Shown here: one piece after another, positions 34,271 to 46,453 of the stretch | How positions within the stretch are numbered: the first letter of the stretch is position 1 | Layout of the letters: every line of letters begins with the position of its first letter | Assembly: GCA_963575745.1 (NCBI GenBank) | Contig: CAUYUJ010016149.1 | Coordinates: 843,604 to 907,603, forward strand | DNA from: Prorocentrum cordatum | Lineage: Eukaryota > Sar > Dinophyceae > Prorocentrales > Prorocentraceae | DNA: 64,000 bases | Direction: 5' to 3' | The notes under the pieces: generated by a model | What the model was told of the DNA's origin: nothing | The model's database searches: none | Seen by the model: only the letters and a program-made list of their open reading frames with translations | Made by a program: the position numbers and the translations under genes

Positions 34271-34413
34271 CCCCCCCCCTGTGGGAGTGGGGGGGTGGGA
34301 GTGGGGGGTGGGTTGGGGGGGGGGCAGGGGGGCGGTTGGGAAGGGTGGCTCCCTGTCGAAGTGTGGCGTGTGCTCGCCTTGTGTTCTCTATTCGCGTCTG
34401 CTCGCCTTTGTTC

Positions 34414-34464
34414 CGCCGCAGCCTCTCGTATTGTGGCTCGTGGCCACAATACGAGAGGCTGCGG
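34414..34464. repeat. Perfect 23-bp hairpin
   Basis: The left arm 34414-34436 (GCCGCAGCCTCTCG...TGTGGC) is exactly complementary to 34442-34464, with the 5-base loop TCGTG. Confidence 0.9.
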
Positions 34465-34729
34465 CGCAACTCCCGAGACAAGACGCTCCCGAGCAGCCCA
34501 AGTCAGCCTTCCGACGGCTCTCGAGGCTTCCAGGTGGCCTCCAAGAGACCCCAAGAAGTCTGATAGGTATCACGGTACGGCCCGAAGAAGCCAAAGTCGT
34601 ATATGTTCAATGGTCTTTTCAATGTTTTTGGCTTCTCGCGTTTTCGAGCTTCCAACGGTCCAAGAGCGCCGAAGAGCCGCCATGGGGGTACCGGGGCTCA
34701 TTTTCCGTGTGTTTTTACAGGGTTTCCGC

Positions 34730-34910
34730 GTCCTGGGCCGTGGGTCGCGGGGTGGGTCGCGGGTGGGTCGCGGGGTGGGCACTGCGGATGGGTCTCTGAC
34801 GGGTCGCGGGGTTGGTCGCGGGTGGGTCGCGGGGTGGGTCGCGGGTGGGTCGTGGGTGGGTCTCAGGGTGGGTCGTGGGTGGGTCACAGGGCGGGTCGCG
34901 GGTGGGACGA
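34730..34910. repeat. GGGTCGCGGGTGGGTCGCG minisatellite
   Basis: About 15 units of 10-12 bases, alternating GGGTCGCGG and GTGGGTCGT. Confidence 0.9.
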
Positions 34911-35139
34911 CGACAAAAAATAATAACAACACCAACAACAACAATCATTATACGATTGTTAGTTTTTTTTGCCCGCGTGTCATTTGTCTCGATACCCGCC
35001 CTTTTCGTCTTCGATCACACCACCTTTGGGGGGGATTCTTTCTCTTTGCAGGGGGCGGCGGGCTTAGACAGGCGGGCAAACCTGAACGGGCGGACAATCC
35101 TCCGTGGGCGTACATGTGCCCGCCATTGGAATTCGTGTG

Positions 35140-35540
35140 GGCCCTGCAAAAAGAAGAGGGAGAGAACGAGTGAGAGTGGGAGGAAGGGAGGGGGAGAGAA
35201 GAAGGAAGAGGGAACATGCCAGGAGAGAAGGAGCGAAGAGGGGGGCGGTTGATTAGAGGCAGAGAGAGAGAAAGAGGAATCCACATAAGAGAGGTAGAGA
35301 AAGAACGAGAAATAATGCGAGAGAGAGAGGGGAGAAAGAGAGAGAGAGAGAGAGAGTGAGAGGGAGAGAGAGAGAGAGAGAGAGAGAAACATAACCACGG
35401 AGGGAGGAGGCAGGAGAGGGGAGGGAGAAGGGAGGTGGGGGGGGGGGAGAGGGGATAGGGCAGAGAGGCATAAGGATGAGGGAGGAGAGAAGGGAGAGAG
35501 AAGGGAGGAGAGGAGGGAGGATGGAGAGGGAGGAGGGGCA
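35140..35540. repeat. (GA)n/(GGA)n purine tract
   Basis: GAGAGA runs at about 35335-35390 within a longer GGA-rich region. Confidence 0.9.
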
Positions 35541-35549
35541 CGAACGTAA

Positions 35550-36060
35550 GAGCGTGAACGTTCGAGGAAGTCCTGGGCGAAAGCGCCGTTCCTGAAGGAA
35601 GTCTCGGGCGGGAGCCCACGACGGGCGGGCGATCCCCTGACGGGCGGGTCGGGCGGGTGGGACATTCAAGCGGGATGTCTGAGTGTGGCGAGAGTGCGAT
35701 TACAAAGTAAAGTGTAGCGGCGTCCTTGGCGCAGCGTGTTTCCTGAGCGTCGAAAGCGCGATTCCTGAATACATTGCATGGGGATCACAGGCGAGAGCGC
35801 AGCTCCTGAATAACATGTGAAGGGCTCTCTGGCGGGAGCGGGGGTCTTGATTCAATTGCGAGGAAGTCTTGGTTCAACTGCGAGTAAGTCTCAAGCGGGA
35901 GCGCCATTCCTGAGTAAAGTGTGAGGAAGTCTTAGATGGGAGCGGGGGTCCTGACTAAGTTGCGAGGGAGTCACTGGCGGGAGCACCGATCCTGAGTAAA
36001 GTGTGAGGAAGTTTCAGGAGCGGGGAAACTGGAGTATATTCGAAGGAAATCTCAGGCGGT
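35550..36060 (+). repeat. Tandem repeat of about 53-60 bp (GGCGGGAGC...TCCTGA)
   Basis: Units with TGAGGAAGTCT, GCGGGAGCG and TCCTGAGTAAAGTG recur about nine times. Each unit carries diverged versions of the same three blocks. Confidence 0.7.
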
Positions 36061-36479
36061 ATCCTTTGTTGTTGTAATCTGGGGGGCCAGGGGCCCACTT
36101 TGACCATCAAGACTTTCTTTGTCCAAAACAGGGTGCGAACGTCGAGGAACACACTTTGATTGAGAAAAAAACAGTATGCACCGGTGGGGGGATCAACAAT
36201 AATTATTTTTCCAATAATAGAAGTTCAACAACAGCACCTCATCATACTACTGTTCGCCCTTATCTGCTCGAATGTCCAATAACGCGTACTCCCCAAACCT
36301 TCGATACCCGCCCTCTTCGTCTTCGATCGAAGTCTTTTTGGGTGGTATACGTTTCTTCCCTGCAGGCTGGGCCCCGTCAAGCGGCGGGGCGGCCGCGGAC
36401 CGTCGGCCTGGCCGGCGGCAGCGCTGATCGGCGGGGCGGCCGCGGACCGTCGACCCGACCCCAAGAGGGACGGACAGGG

Positions 36480-36645
36480 GACCGACCACGACGACGACGA
36501 CAACAACGACGACGACGACGGCGGCGACGTCGACGACGACGAAGACGACGACGACGACGGCGACGACGAAGACGACGACGACGACGACGTCGACGTCGAC
36601 GACGACGACGACGCCGACGGCGACGGCGTCGACAACGACGGCCAC
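36480..36645. repeat. (GAC)n tract
   Basis: GAC triplets with GGC and GTC interruptions. The preceding 36061-36479 holds no recognised gene. Confidence 0.9.
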
Positions 36646-36689
36646 GACGGAAAGTGGGGAGAGCGGGGCCGTGGTGGCACAATGGCGGG

Positions 36690-37235
36690 GAGAGTGGGGA
36701 CATTGAGACACTGGTGGGGGCGCTGGTGGGGACAGCGGGAACAATGGTGGGAACAGTGGGGACAGCGGGTCAGTGCTGGGGACGGTGGTGGTGGGGACAG
36801 TGGTGTGGTGACAGTGGGAGCGTGGTGGAAACCGTGGGATTGTGGAGGGTACAGTGGTGGTGACGACAGTGGCGAGGGCGGTGGCGAGGACGGCGGTGTG
36901 ATAATGGGACAGAGGTGCAGTAGGTACAGTGGTGGGGACTGGGGACAGTGGTGGGAACAGTGGTGGGAACAGTGGGACAGCTCAGTGGGACAGCGGCGGG
37001 GGCAGTGGGACAGTGGGGACAGTGGGACCGTGGTTGGGGCCGTGGAGAAAGTGGGGAGAGTGGAACCGTGGTGGGAACACTGGTGGGGATATTGTTGGGG
37101 ATATTGGGGACAGTGCGACACTGGTGGGAGCATTGGTGAAAACAGTGGTGACGGTGGTGGGAACAGCGGGGACAGCGGTGGTGAGGACAGTGGTGCTGGG
37201 GACAGCAGTGGGGGATGTAGTGCGGCCGGTGGTAG
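36690..37235. repeat. GTGGGGACA minisatellite
   Basis: Degenerate 9-12-base units such as GTGGTGGGAACA and GTGGGGACA through the whole interval. Confidence 0.85.
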
Positions 37236-37259
37236 GGACCCAGAGTTGTTTGCTGGCGG

Positions 37260-37680
37260 TGAGCGGGGGGGAGGGGTTCGAACCCGTAGTGACCCCCCCC
37301 GGTTTTCGAGGGGGGAGCTCGAACCGGTAGTGACCCTCCCCGTTTTTCGACAGGGCGGGGGGGGGATTCGAACCGGTAGTGATCCCCCCAGGTTTTCGGG
37401 TGGGGGGGGGTCGAACCAGTAGTGGCCCCTAGTGAACCCCTCCGGTTTTCCGGAGGGAGGAGGGGGAGTTCGAACGGGTAGTGTTCCCTCTTTGGTTTTC
37501 TGGAGGGGGTGGAGGGGTTCGAGCCGGTAGTGACCCCCCCGTTTTTCTGGATGGGGGGGAGGGGGAGCTTTCGAACAAGTAGTGACCCCCCCCCGGTTTT
37601 CCGGAGAGGGAGGGAGGGAGGGCTTCGAACCGGTAGTGGCCCCCGCCGGTTTCCGGAGGGGAGGGGGGTCTAAGGGAGGG
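37260..37680 (+). repeat. Tandem GTTCGAACCGGTAGTGACCC repeat
   Basis: About eight units of 45-60 bases, each with TTCGAACCGGTAGTGACCC followed by a G-rich block and GGTTTTC. The TTCGAA core resembles the motif of the 8.8-10.8 kb modules. Confidence 0.8.
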
Positions 37681-37807
37681 GGTTATGCAGGGAATGGGGG
37701 GGGAGGGGGTCCAGCAGGGGGGGAGGGGGGATTTTCGGAGGGGGGGGGGAGACCCCCGGGTTCTGGAGGAAGAGGGGGGGGGGAACTTCCTACAATGAAG
37801 CGGCGGT

Positions 37808-37850
37808 GGATCACGCTCTCTCTCTCTCTCTCTCTTATATATATGTGTGT

Positions 37851-37904
<54 letters not shown>

Positions 37905-37905
37905 C
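37808..37905. repeat. (CT)n, (AT)n and (GT)n microsatellites
   Basis: CT run at 37817-37834, AT run at about 37834-37882 and GT run at about 37881-37905, adjacent to each other. Confidence 0.95.
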
Positions 37906-37989
37906 TCTTCCCCCCTCCCCCGAAACGGGACCCCTGGATCCGGGGCACGGGGGACGCCCGAACTCTTTGCTAAGACGTGCGCGCAGGCG

Positions 37990-39140
37990 GGTGGCAGTCC
38001 CAAATCGACGGCGAAAGGCCCAAAAGCCACCCAAGACGGTCCAGGATGGTCCAGGATGGCATCCAGCTAGCCTTGACCCCCGCTGGATGCCCGAGTATCA
38101 CCCCAGTGTCACCCAAAAGAAGCGTTCGAACCCCAAAAACATAATTGTCGCATTGGTTTTTGTATAATTTTCGAATACTCGCTAATTCGGCCTGCCACGC
38201 GTCCGAGAACGTTGGAAACGCATTGGCAACCGCTCTCAGACGGCCCACATGAGTCCCATGAGCTGCCGAAGCGGTCCCCAAGCTGCCCACAAGAGTCCCC
38301 ATGACCGCCCAAAACTGACCCCACGACGGCTGGCGCAAGGCCTTAAAGACGCCACAAACGGTCCCAGATGGCATCATGCGGTCCAGGCCTTTGTTGGATG
38401 TTCCAAGGCACTTCGAATGTCACCTCCAAGAGGCGCTCGAAACCCTGAAAATCTTAAGTCTCCTGTGTTTTTAGTATTTCCGACTATGTCCTCATTCGGC
38501 TTGTCAGGCGTCCGAGAACGCAGGCGAGGCACCGAAAACTTTTTATGACTCCAGAAGAGCCGTACGGGGGCCCCAGACGGCTCCTAAACTGCCCACAGGC
38601 AGCCCCATGACCGCCCCAAACTGACCCCAAGGCGGCCGGCGGAAGGCCCAAGACATGCCCAAGGCGGTCCAACATGGCATCAAGTTGGTTTTGACCCTCG
38701 TCGGATGCTCTGAGGCCAAGACGCGTTCGAACCAGAAAAATACTGATGTTTCAATGTTGCTGTAAGATTTACTACCATTCAGTGTCAAAGCTCCGAACAT
38801 GGCTCCAACTAAACCCAAGCGCGCTTCCTGCATCCCCAAAGCGGCCGCACGAGGGCCCAGGACGGCCCCCAAACTGCCCATGGGCGGCGTTCTGACGGAC
38901 AGGGGAGGCTCCAACAAGAGCCAAATCAGCATCCTCACTCTTCAGGAGGGTCCAAACTGCCCATGGGCGGCTCCATGACAGCCCGGGGACACCCTCTGGA
39001 CGCTCCTCAACAGGGCCACCCCGGAAGTCCATCTCTCCAGGGCGCCTTCTCAACGTTCACCCAAGCGTGCAAACGGGCGAGCGGCAGTCCCAAGACGCCC
39101 CGAGGACAGTCCGAAGTGGCTCCGAGATGAGCCACGAGGC
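37990..39140 (+). repeat. Tandem repeat of about 308 bp, 3-4 diverged units
   Basis: GATGGCATC (CATGGCATC in the third unit) occurs at about 38056, 38368 and 38673, spaced 312 and 305. GCGTTCGAACC or GCGCTCGAAACC, CCGAGAACG and CCGCCCAAACTGACCCCA-like blocks follow in the same order. Confidence 0.75.
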
Positions 39141-40999
39141 CCTCACACCGTTTCGGCAGGCCCCCTTATGATCCCTGAGGTCTCACCCGCTCAGATGGTT
39201 TTTCATTGCGGAGAGCCGCAGTTCGCCCACGACCCCAGGTTCGCAACCATTTTTATGGAAATTCTGTTGCGCACACAGGACTTCGGCAGCTCCATTTACG
39301 CCATTCCGTGCGCCCGTGGCCTCCGACTCACAATATTTGCCCGTCCCAAGTTGGTTGCCCCCTTCTCCCCTTTCCCTCGCTTCTCCGTGATACGAGCGAG
39401 CGAGCACGCCTCAAAGGGAAAAGGGGAAGGCGCGACAGGCCAACCGCTCCAAAGCTTCAAGGAACAAGGTGCATGGCGCGAAGCGCCAATGCAGCCTTGT
39501 ATGTATATATATATATATATACATATACAAATATATCACTACTTCGAGTGGAAGTGTTGTGGAACGCGGTGGGGGATTATATTGATTGCTGGGTCGGCTG
39601 GATGTGCTGTTTTGGCTTCCTGCGCCGTCGCATGCCCGGGGCGCGCTCGTTTGCAGCTGTTGAACATTTAAAGCGAACGCAGGTGCGTCACCCGCGCGAT
39701 CCATGTCAGCTGACATTGGCGATCCCTGCCCCACATGGGAAGGATAGCTGGGACGACAGGGGAGGTTAAGGGTTGGGGAAGAGGAGGAGGGGGGGGAGGA
39801 GGAGAAGGAGGAGGAGGAAGAGGAGGAGGAAGAGGAGGCGGAGGAGGAGGAGGGCCAGGAAGAGGAGAAGCAACATGAGGAAGGAGGAACATGAGGAGAC
39901 ACAATAACATGCCAGGATGGGTCACTATGCGCGAATGCGCGCTGCCTGCCCTTGACGGCTGTGTCATATGAGTGCTATTCCTTCCCCGTCCCCTGACAAT
40001 GGGCGGAGGGGTCTTGCTGTCACATTTATATACATATATGTAGCTATTTCTATATAAATATTACTATATCACGCGCAAAGTTTCCCACGTTTTTCGAACG
40101 GCTCTTTTTCGGAAGATTTTGCTATCCCGCTGCGGCGCTTGCCACATTTCAAGAGTGGTGCGAAGTCCCGTCGTTCAGAATGGCGTTCCCGCCTAAACTT
40201 CGGAGATCCGATTTCTTCTTCCTTCTTGCCGTCCTTCTGTGCCTTTCTCCGACAGTCCTTGCTCTTCATGCTCTTCCTGCTCATGGTTCTCTTCGGTCCT
40301 CCCCTCCAACCCCCGTCTCCAGTGTATAGAGACTATGCCGACTTCGCAGCAAACGATGGGCCAAATCCTGCACGTGCCATTCATCCATGCAGGTCCTGGT
40401 TGGACAGCCCAGTCGGCGGGCAGATACATATTCAATTCAATGGGGAAGCTTGGGTGGGAGGGTCGGATGTCAGATGTGGCGCAAACGCATCTAGGTTGCC
40501 CCTTCTCCTTTTTCCTCTGATTCCCTTCTTCCCGATAATTGTTTGCTAGGGGTATGGTCCTCGATATGTTTCTCAGATGCGTGTGATTCAGATGTTTGGG
40601 GTACTGCGAGGGTGATGTGTTGGATCCGGGTGCAGAAACTACAAGTGTTTGTTTGTGTTGTCACTCGAACGCTCTCAGGGGTGCGATCATGATGGCAGTG
40701 GCCAACACAACTTAGGCCAACCCCCGCGGGCGTTAAATAGCACACTGATCAATTGCATGGCACCCCGCTGGTACACACCGCATCTCTTTCCGAGGTTCCA
40801 TAGTTATTTGAGGACACAGTTTTCGCAATTCATCAGCATTACGTGCATCAGATTCCGTGTTTGTGCCCGCCTCTTAGACTAAGATCCTTGTATAAGCGGG
40901 GACCTCATAGGGAATTCAAAACGAATGTCAGAGCCATCCACACGTTCCATCTACATAGATCTGTAGATCCGTCCACGCCATTTCTACCTAGTGGCTTGG
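39141..40999. other. No gene recognised; small microsatellites
   Basis: Contains (TA)n at about 39502-39523, a GGA tract at about 39776-39880 and an AT-rich stretch at about 40025-40070. No supported gene. Confidence 0.45.
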
Positions 41000-41780
41000 A
41001 GGCGGCTTGGGGGGCTGTCTTAGGGGTCTCTCGGGCCTTTTTGGAGCCGATCGGAGGCCTTCTGAGTCATAATTTGGCCCTCTCTGGGGGTTCCTGGAGC
41101 TTCTTGGGGGTTTGCCTGCTGCTGGTCTTGGAGGCCGTTTGGGGGCGGACGGCTCAAACTGTAGATTCGTGTTCCCCCGCTGTGGCTTCTCTTGAGACCA
41201 TCTTGGGGGCCTCTTGGGCTGTCTTGGAGGCCAGTTTGGGGCTCTCTTTGCCCGTCTGGGGGCATATTGGGCCATCTTGGGGCGATCTTGGGGCCTCTTG
41301 GGCCGTTCTGATCGTCGATAGCTCAGAAAAGCACGCACGCTAGAATCTTTCAAGCATACCAAGATCATCAATGATGTATGCCTCTCGGGGCCCTCTTGGC
41401 GGTGCCCTTGGTGCTCTCTTGGGGCGTCTTGGGGGCCTCTTGGGCCGTTTTAGGTAATCTTGGGCGTCTGGTCTTTGACTTTTGTTGTGCCGGCTCAGAG
41501 GCCTCTTGGACTGTCTAGGGGGTGCTAATGGGGCCCTCAAGGCTCGTCTTGGTGCCCTCTTGGCTCCTAAAAGGTCACGCGAGAACATTCGCCAGCACGC
41601 GACGCGCCCCAGCTGTTCCGGGAATTTTGGGTCGGGAGGCAGGGTCCCGATTTTCCTCGCACCCCTGGGCCATCAAAATCGCCTCTTGGGGCCCGTTTTG
41701 CTTCTTAGAGCGCGCTTGGGCCGCACTTGGGCGCTCTTGGGGCCGTCCCCTTAGAGCCATCTTGGAGACCCTATCCGATC
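41000..41780. repeat. DR-5 G-rich degenerate repeat, cluster 3
   Basis: CTTGGGGGCCTCTTGGGC-type units. The landmark GTAGATTCGTGTTCCCCCGC near 41160 corresponds to those in the other clusters. Confidence 0.75.
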
Positions 41781-41899
41781 GCGGCCCACCCCAAGAACTT
41801 TCACGCAGGGGGGGGAGGTAAATCCCCCCGGGTGCAAGAGGGTCCTTGGAAGAGAAAAGAAAGAATTCGCTAGACCACCTAAGCCCAAAGGGCTAGTGG

Positions 41900-42090
41900 G
41901 ATCAGGAGGACATGGAGAAGAAGAAGGAGGAGGGGGATGTGGCGGCGGTGGTGGGGGGGTGCAGGAAAGAAGAGGAGAGGGAGGAGGAGGAGGCGGAGGA
42001 GGAGGAGGATGGGGGGAGGAAGATGGGGTGGAGGAGGAGGAAGAGGATATGGTGGAAGAGGAGGAGGAGGAGGAGGAGGTGGAAAACAAG
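41900..42090. repeat. GGA-rich purine tract
   Basis: GGA and GAA triplets. The following 42091-42754 has no recognised gene. Confidence 0.85.
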
Positions 42091-42754
42091 TAGGGACGAT
42101 TTTTTGGGCATGGCCCTTTCGTGTGGCGAGGGGGAGGGAGAGCGTGAGGATGGGCAGGACGGGGGGACGGAGCACGGGGACGGGAAGGACGCAAATGCGG
42201 GTGCAGCCTCCCCTCGAGATGGAGCGCATGCTGCGCCAGCGCGCGAGCTGGCGCCCCGGCTCCGTGGTGGAGGTCTATTCCTCGACCCAGGCCGGGGGGG
42301 GCGGGGCCGATGCCAAACGGGCCTCTCGCGCGCATGTCGAATCCATCCGAGCGCCCTTGCGCGCGTGCTGGGGCGGGGGGTGGGGGCGATCCGTGTCAAA
42401 GAATGCCGCGCGGGCCGGGCCACTCGCGCGCGTGGGCCGCGCGCGCGCATGTCAAACTCCTTGCAAAACCTTCATCACCGACGCGAGGACATCGTCGTCT
42501 TTCTCGTCTGGCGTGATCAACGCTTGCGCCGTCGTTGGCCTTGCCGTCGTCATCCCCTTCTTCAGCTCCGGAGTGGCCGCACTGTTCGCCCTCCTCGTTT
42601 TCCCCAGATCACAGACAAAACATGGTATTGCAGTTATACTAACGCGTTTCATGATTTCAGCGTGGATTCCTTAGCTCGGCGCTGGGCTCCCCCTGGGGCG
42701 GTGCGGGAGGGGTGTCTTTGAGAGGTCTTGCGGCCGGCGCCGCCGACCCTGAAC

Positions 42755-42788
42755 GCCGACGGCGACGACGACGACGACGACGGCGACA

Positions 42789-42844
<56 letters not shown>

Positions 42845-42868
42845 AACGACGTCGAGGACGAGGACGAG

Positions 42869-42907
<39 letters not shown>

Positions 42908-42965
42908 ACCGACGGCGGCGGCGGCGGCGAAGACGAAGACGACGACGACGGCGACGACGATGACG
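42755..42965. repeat. (GAC)n tract
   Basis: GAC triplets over about 210 bases with GGC and GAG interruptions. Confidence 0.95.
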
Positions 42966-42984
42966 TCGAGCGCTCTCGGCGGCC

Positions 42985-43520
42985 TCTTGGGGGTAGTCTC
43001 TTGGGAGGCTCTTGGGGGCCTTTGGGGATCCTCGTGGGGCCCTCTTCGTGCTTCCTGGGGGTCTCCTGGGGGCGTCTTGGGGCCTCTTGGGGGGCTTCTT
43101 GGGGGGCTCTGGGGACATCCTGGGAGCCTCTCAGGCCGATGCCTTGAAGTGTCCGTTCGGATCTCCCATCTGCGCTCCCTCTTGAGGCCGTCTTGGGGCC
43201 TCTTGGGCTGTCTTGGAGGCCTCTTTGGCGGTCTTGGGGCCCTCTTGGGTCGTTTTGGGGCCCTCTTGGAGGCCTCTTGGGCGATTTTGGGGGCCTCCTG
43301 GGCTGACTTGGAGTGTCGGGAAGCCGACAAGGCGAGAACGCCAACATTTTTCAAAAACTGCCCGAATCTCTATCATTTTTGTTTGTGGGGCCCTCTTGGA
43401 AGTGCTCTTGAAGGCCACTTGGGGCGTCTTGGAAACCTCTTGAGCCGTCTGAAAGTATTTGAGCGTCTTCGACCGAGGACCGGCTTGGGGGCCTCTTGAG
43501 GTACTCTTTCCGCATCTTGG
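42985..43520. repeat. DR-5 G-rich degenerate repeat, cluster 4
   Basis: CTTGGGGCCTCTTGGGCTGT-type units with an internal landmark GTGTCCGTTCGGATCTCCCA near 43150. Confidence 0.75.
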
Positions 43521-44539
43521 GGCTTTTCTAGGCCCCGGAACTGCCCGGGGGGAATGCGTACCTGGGGGCCGACCCATTCCCCAGGAGGCCCCCCCCCCCG
43601 GGGACCGCCCCCCCGGCGGGGAAGGGATCACAGGGAAGGGGCTTCCATTCGACTCATCTACGACGTTGCTCAATGTCGCTTTGGCTGGCGCGCTTACGGA
43701 GGAGAGCCCAGGGAAAGAAGATGGGGGACGACGGAGACGACGGTTAACGGCGACGACGAGGAGACGACGGAGACGGAGATGACGACGGAGACGACGAGGA
43801 GACGATGGAGACGACAACGTTACGACCACGGCGACCAACGGAAGAGCGTCTTCCACACGCCGACAGGGTCGTCCGCGCGGACTTCCGAGAAACTGTGATG
43901 ATTCAGCATATATTAAGTGGGTTTATGTTCCTCTGCACTCCCCCCCGCGAAGGAACCTCACACCTCACCTCCTTCTGTCCTCCTCTCCTTTTTCCACACT
44001 CACCATCAACGTAACCATGCTCGTCAGCATTACCACCATCGTCATACTCCCAAGCACCCATCTCTGGTTTCCTCAAGCATCACCATCACCATCATAAACC
44101 GTCATCATCGTCACCATCACCACGCCATGAACATTGGTCATCATCAGCATCATCATCATCGTCGTCGTCGTCGTAATCTTCACATCCACGTTGGCTCGAG
44201 CACTGGCTCCCCCGGCGCACCTGCGCCAACTCGGCACACTTCCATGGTCGTGCGTGGCAGGCTGCAGTGGGTTCGTCGCTGCATCGAGGCAGGCGAGCAG
44301 GTCTTGATCACGATCTCTGTGGCGTCCGATCCGCTCAAGGGCAACGCCAAGATTCTCGTGAAGCACGGCTCCCCTCCAATGTCCGCGACAGTTCGGAGGT
44401 TCTTGGGCCCCCAGACCACGACCTTGCGTGAACATGTAGTCATGGACCGCGGCCATCGCCACTCTGGTGCCCAGCAGGGCGATGTCAACATTTGGTTCTC
44501 CATGAGCATTGATGGGGTACCTGATGCATCCGGCGGGCA
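43521..44539. other. No gene recognised
   Basis: ACGGAGACGACG-like degenerate repeats at about 43720-43830, then CATCACCATC-rich sequence at about 44000-44180. Confidence 0.4.
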
Positions 44540-44743
44540 CGACAATGATGGGGATGATGACGATGATGACGACGACGATGATGATGCTGGTGACGATGAT
44601 GATGGTGATGGAGATGGTGGTGGTGATGAAGGTGGTAGTGATGATGATGCTGATGATGATGATGGTGATGATGATGGTGATGATGATGATGATTATGATG
44701 ATGATGATGATGATGACGATGATGATGATGATGATGATGATGC

Positions 44744-44778
<35 letters not shown>

Positions 44779-44945
44779 TGGATTATGATGATGATGCTGA
44801 TGATGATGATTATGAACATGATGTAAATGATAGTAATCATAATACTGGCGATGGTGAGGATGAGGAGGAGGATGATGAGGATGAGGATGAGGATGATGAT
44901 GATGGTGATGAAGATGATGTGGATGCTGAGGAAAAGGAGGGGGGG
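44540..44945. repeat. (GAT)n microsatellite
   Basis: About 400 bases of GAT triplets with GGT and GAC interruptions. Confidence 0.95.
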
Positions 44946-45584
44946 AGGAGGAGGAATATGGGCAAAGAAAAGCAGAAGGGGAGGAGTGAGGAGGCGGAAG
45001 GAGGAGGGAGAGGGAGGAGGGGGGCGGGAGTGAGGCGGAGCAGGCCCCTCCTCGAAGGAGTTTTGACGGAGACGGGGAGGGCGCTGCTCCCGACCCCAGG
45101 GCCGCTGGTTCGTGGGCCTGGTGACGCAGCTCAGCATGTCCCCGACGGCGCCCGGCTGCGATGCCCGCTTGCCGCTGGTTCCTCATGGCATCTTCGTCCT
45201 CATTCTCGTCGCCCTCCCGTGACGATCGATGCGATCCGAGATAGATTCTGGCTGCCTCGATCCGACTCGATCCGGCTCGATCCGATTCCATTCGAGGTGG
45301 TGCAACGGTATGGTTTTCAAAAAGGGGGTTCAATGAGGTAGCTCAAGAGGGTGGTTTTTAGAAGGTGGTTTCAGCAGGAGCAGGAGGGGAGGAGGACCGA
45401 GAAGGCGGGCGCCTTCCACGCGCCACGGCGCACCTTGCCCCACCCCCCCCCGACGGGGCCGCCCTGCGCTCGGGGACCCGCAATCCGTAACCCGCAGCTC
45501 AAGGGATCAGGTGCGGCCGGACGCCTGCAGGGCGCTGCTGCGCAGTCTGGCGCGGCCGAGCCGCTCCGGTCCCCTCGGGCCGGA

Positions 45585-45770
45585 CGAAAGGGGGGGATTG
45601 GGAAAGGGGGGGTTACGAAATCTGCTGCATGCAGCTGGTTTCGGCCTCACCGAGGGGCCCATTCCTGGATACATAGCCGCCTCTGGCGCCGGGAGGCGCC
45701 GGGAAAATCAGCTACGTGAGCTGATTCTCAAACCCCCCCTTTGCTATCCCCCCCTGTCGCCCGACCCGAC
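45585..45770 (+). repeat. Dispersed repeat DR-2, copy 3
   Basis: GGTTACGAAATCTGCTGCAT, CAGCTGGTTTCGGCCTC, GCCGCCTCTGGCGCCGGGAG and TCAGCTACGTGAGCTGATTC, in the order seen at 26574 and 55107. Confidence 0.75.
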
Positions 45771-45894
45771 TGGCGCGGCCGAGCCGGTCCGGTCCCCCTT
45801 CCGTGCCGATGCGGCCTGAGCCCACGAGCGTTTCGTTCCGGCTCGATGTTCCGGATTCGAGGTTGGCTGATCTTCAGGGGAGGACCAGGCACCG

Positions 45895-46042
45895 ATATTG
45901 CTACCCTCGCCTCGCTTTCCCCTTTTCAGGCCTCCTGGGAGGCCCTCGTCGCCACCGCTGGATTTCGAGGCGAATCCAGCGGTGGTGACGAGGTCCTCCC
46001 AGGAGGCCTGAAAAGGGGAAAGCGAGGCGAGGGTAGCAGTAT
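45895..46042. repeat. Long hairpin: 70-bp arms, 8-base loop
   Basis: The left arm 45895-45964 begins ATATTGCTACCCTCGCC and ends ACCGCTGGATT. The right arm 45973-46042 is its reverse complement with about three mismatches and ends GAGGGTAGCAGTAT(GG). Such arms would fold into a long stable hairpin as RNA or a cruciform as DNA. No coding content. Confidence 0.9.
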
Positions 46043-46384
46043 GGGTGCCTGTTGGTTTCCTCAGAGCCTGCACACGGGGCTCCAGTCGCAGGGTATCGTG
46101 TTTATATTGGATGGTTTTCCATGGGACGGCGTGCCCTGGAGGGCTGGCCAGGGCCCGCGCCTTCCTGAAAGGGATCGTGCAGATCACCGACAGGTGCATG
46201 TCTGGAGTTGTTGGCGGGCCCCTCCTCGGCGACGCGAGGTTTGTTTCACGTCGAGGCTGTCGCGAAGAGAGATCCCTCGACATTTATCTCGTCTTGCCCT
46301 CCTCCATCCTCATGATGAATGGCAAGCTCGTCCTCACCGCACCACCAGATGTGTTGGTAGGGCGGGCTGGGCGTTTCGCCTGAC

Positions 46385-46452
46385 GCCGTCACCGCTCGTG
46401 ACTCCGAAGCTGGATATTTGTTCCACCGTTTCACGGAAGGACGGCGGGTTGT
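46385..46452 (-). repeat. TR-85 unit, left half, interrupted by the retroelement
   Basis: Ends TTTCACGGAAGGACGGCGGG then TTGT. It continues directly in 54296-54490 (TTCAAGATTTGGTTTTCG...), matching the TR-85 consensus GGCGGGCCGTTTTCAAAACG. Confidence 0.75.
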
Positions 46453-46453
46453 T

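Noticed and set aside
43917-45341. 474-residue open frame with Asp-rich centre
   Set aside because: The centre is a (GAT)n array; the flanks show no conserved motif.
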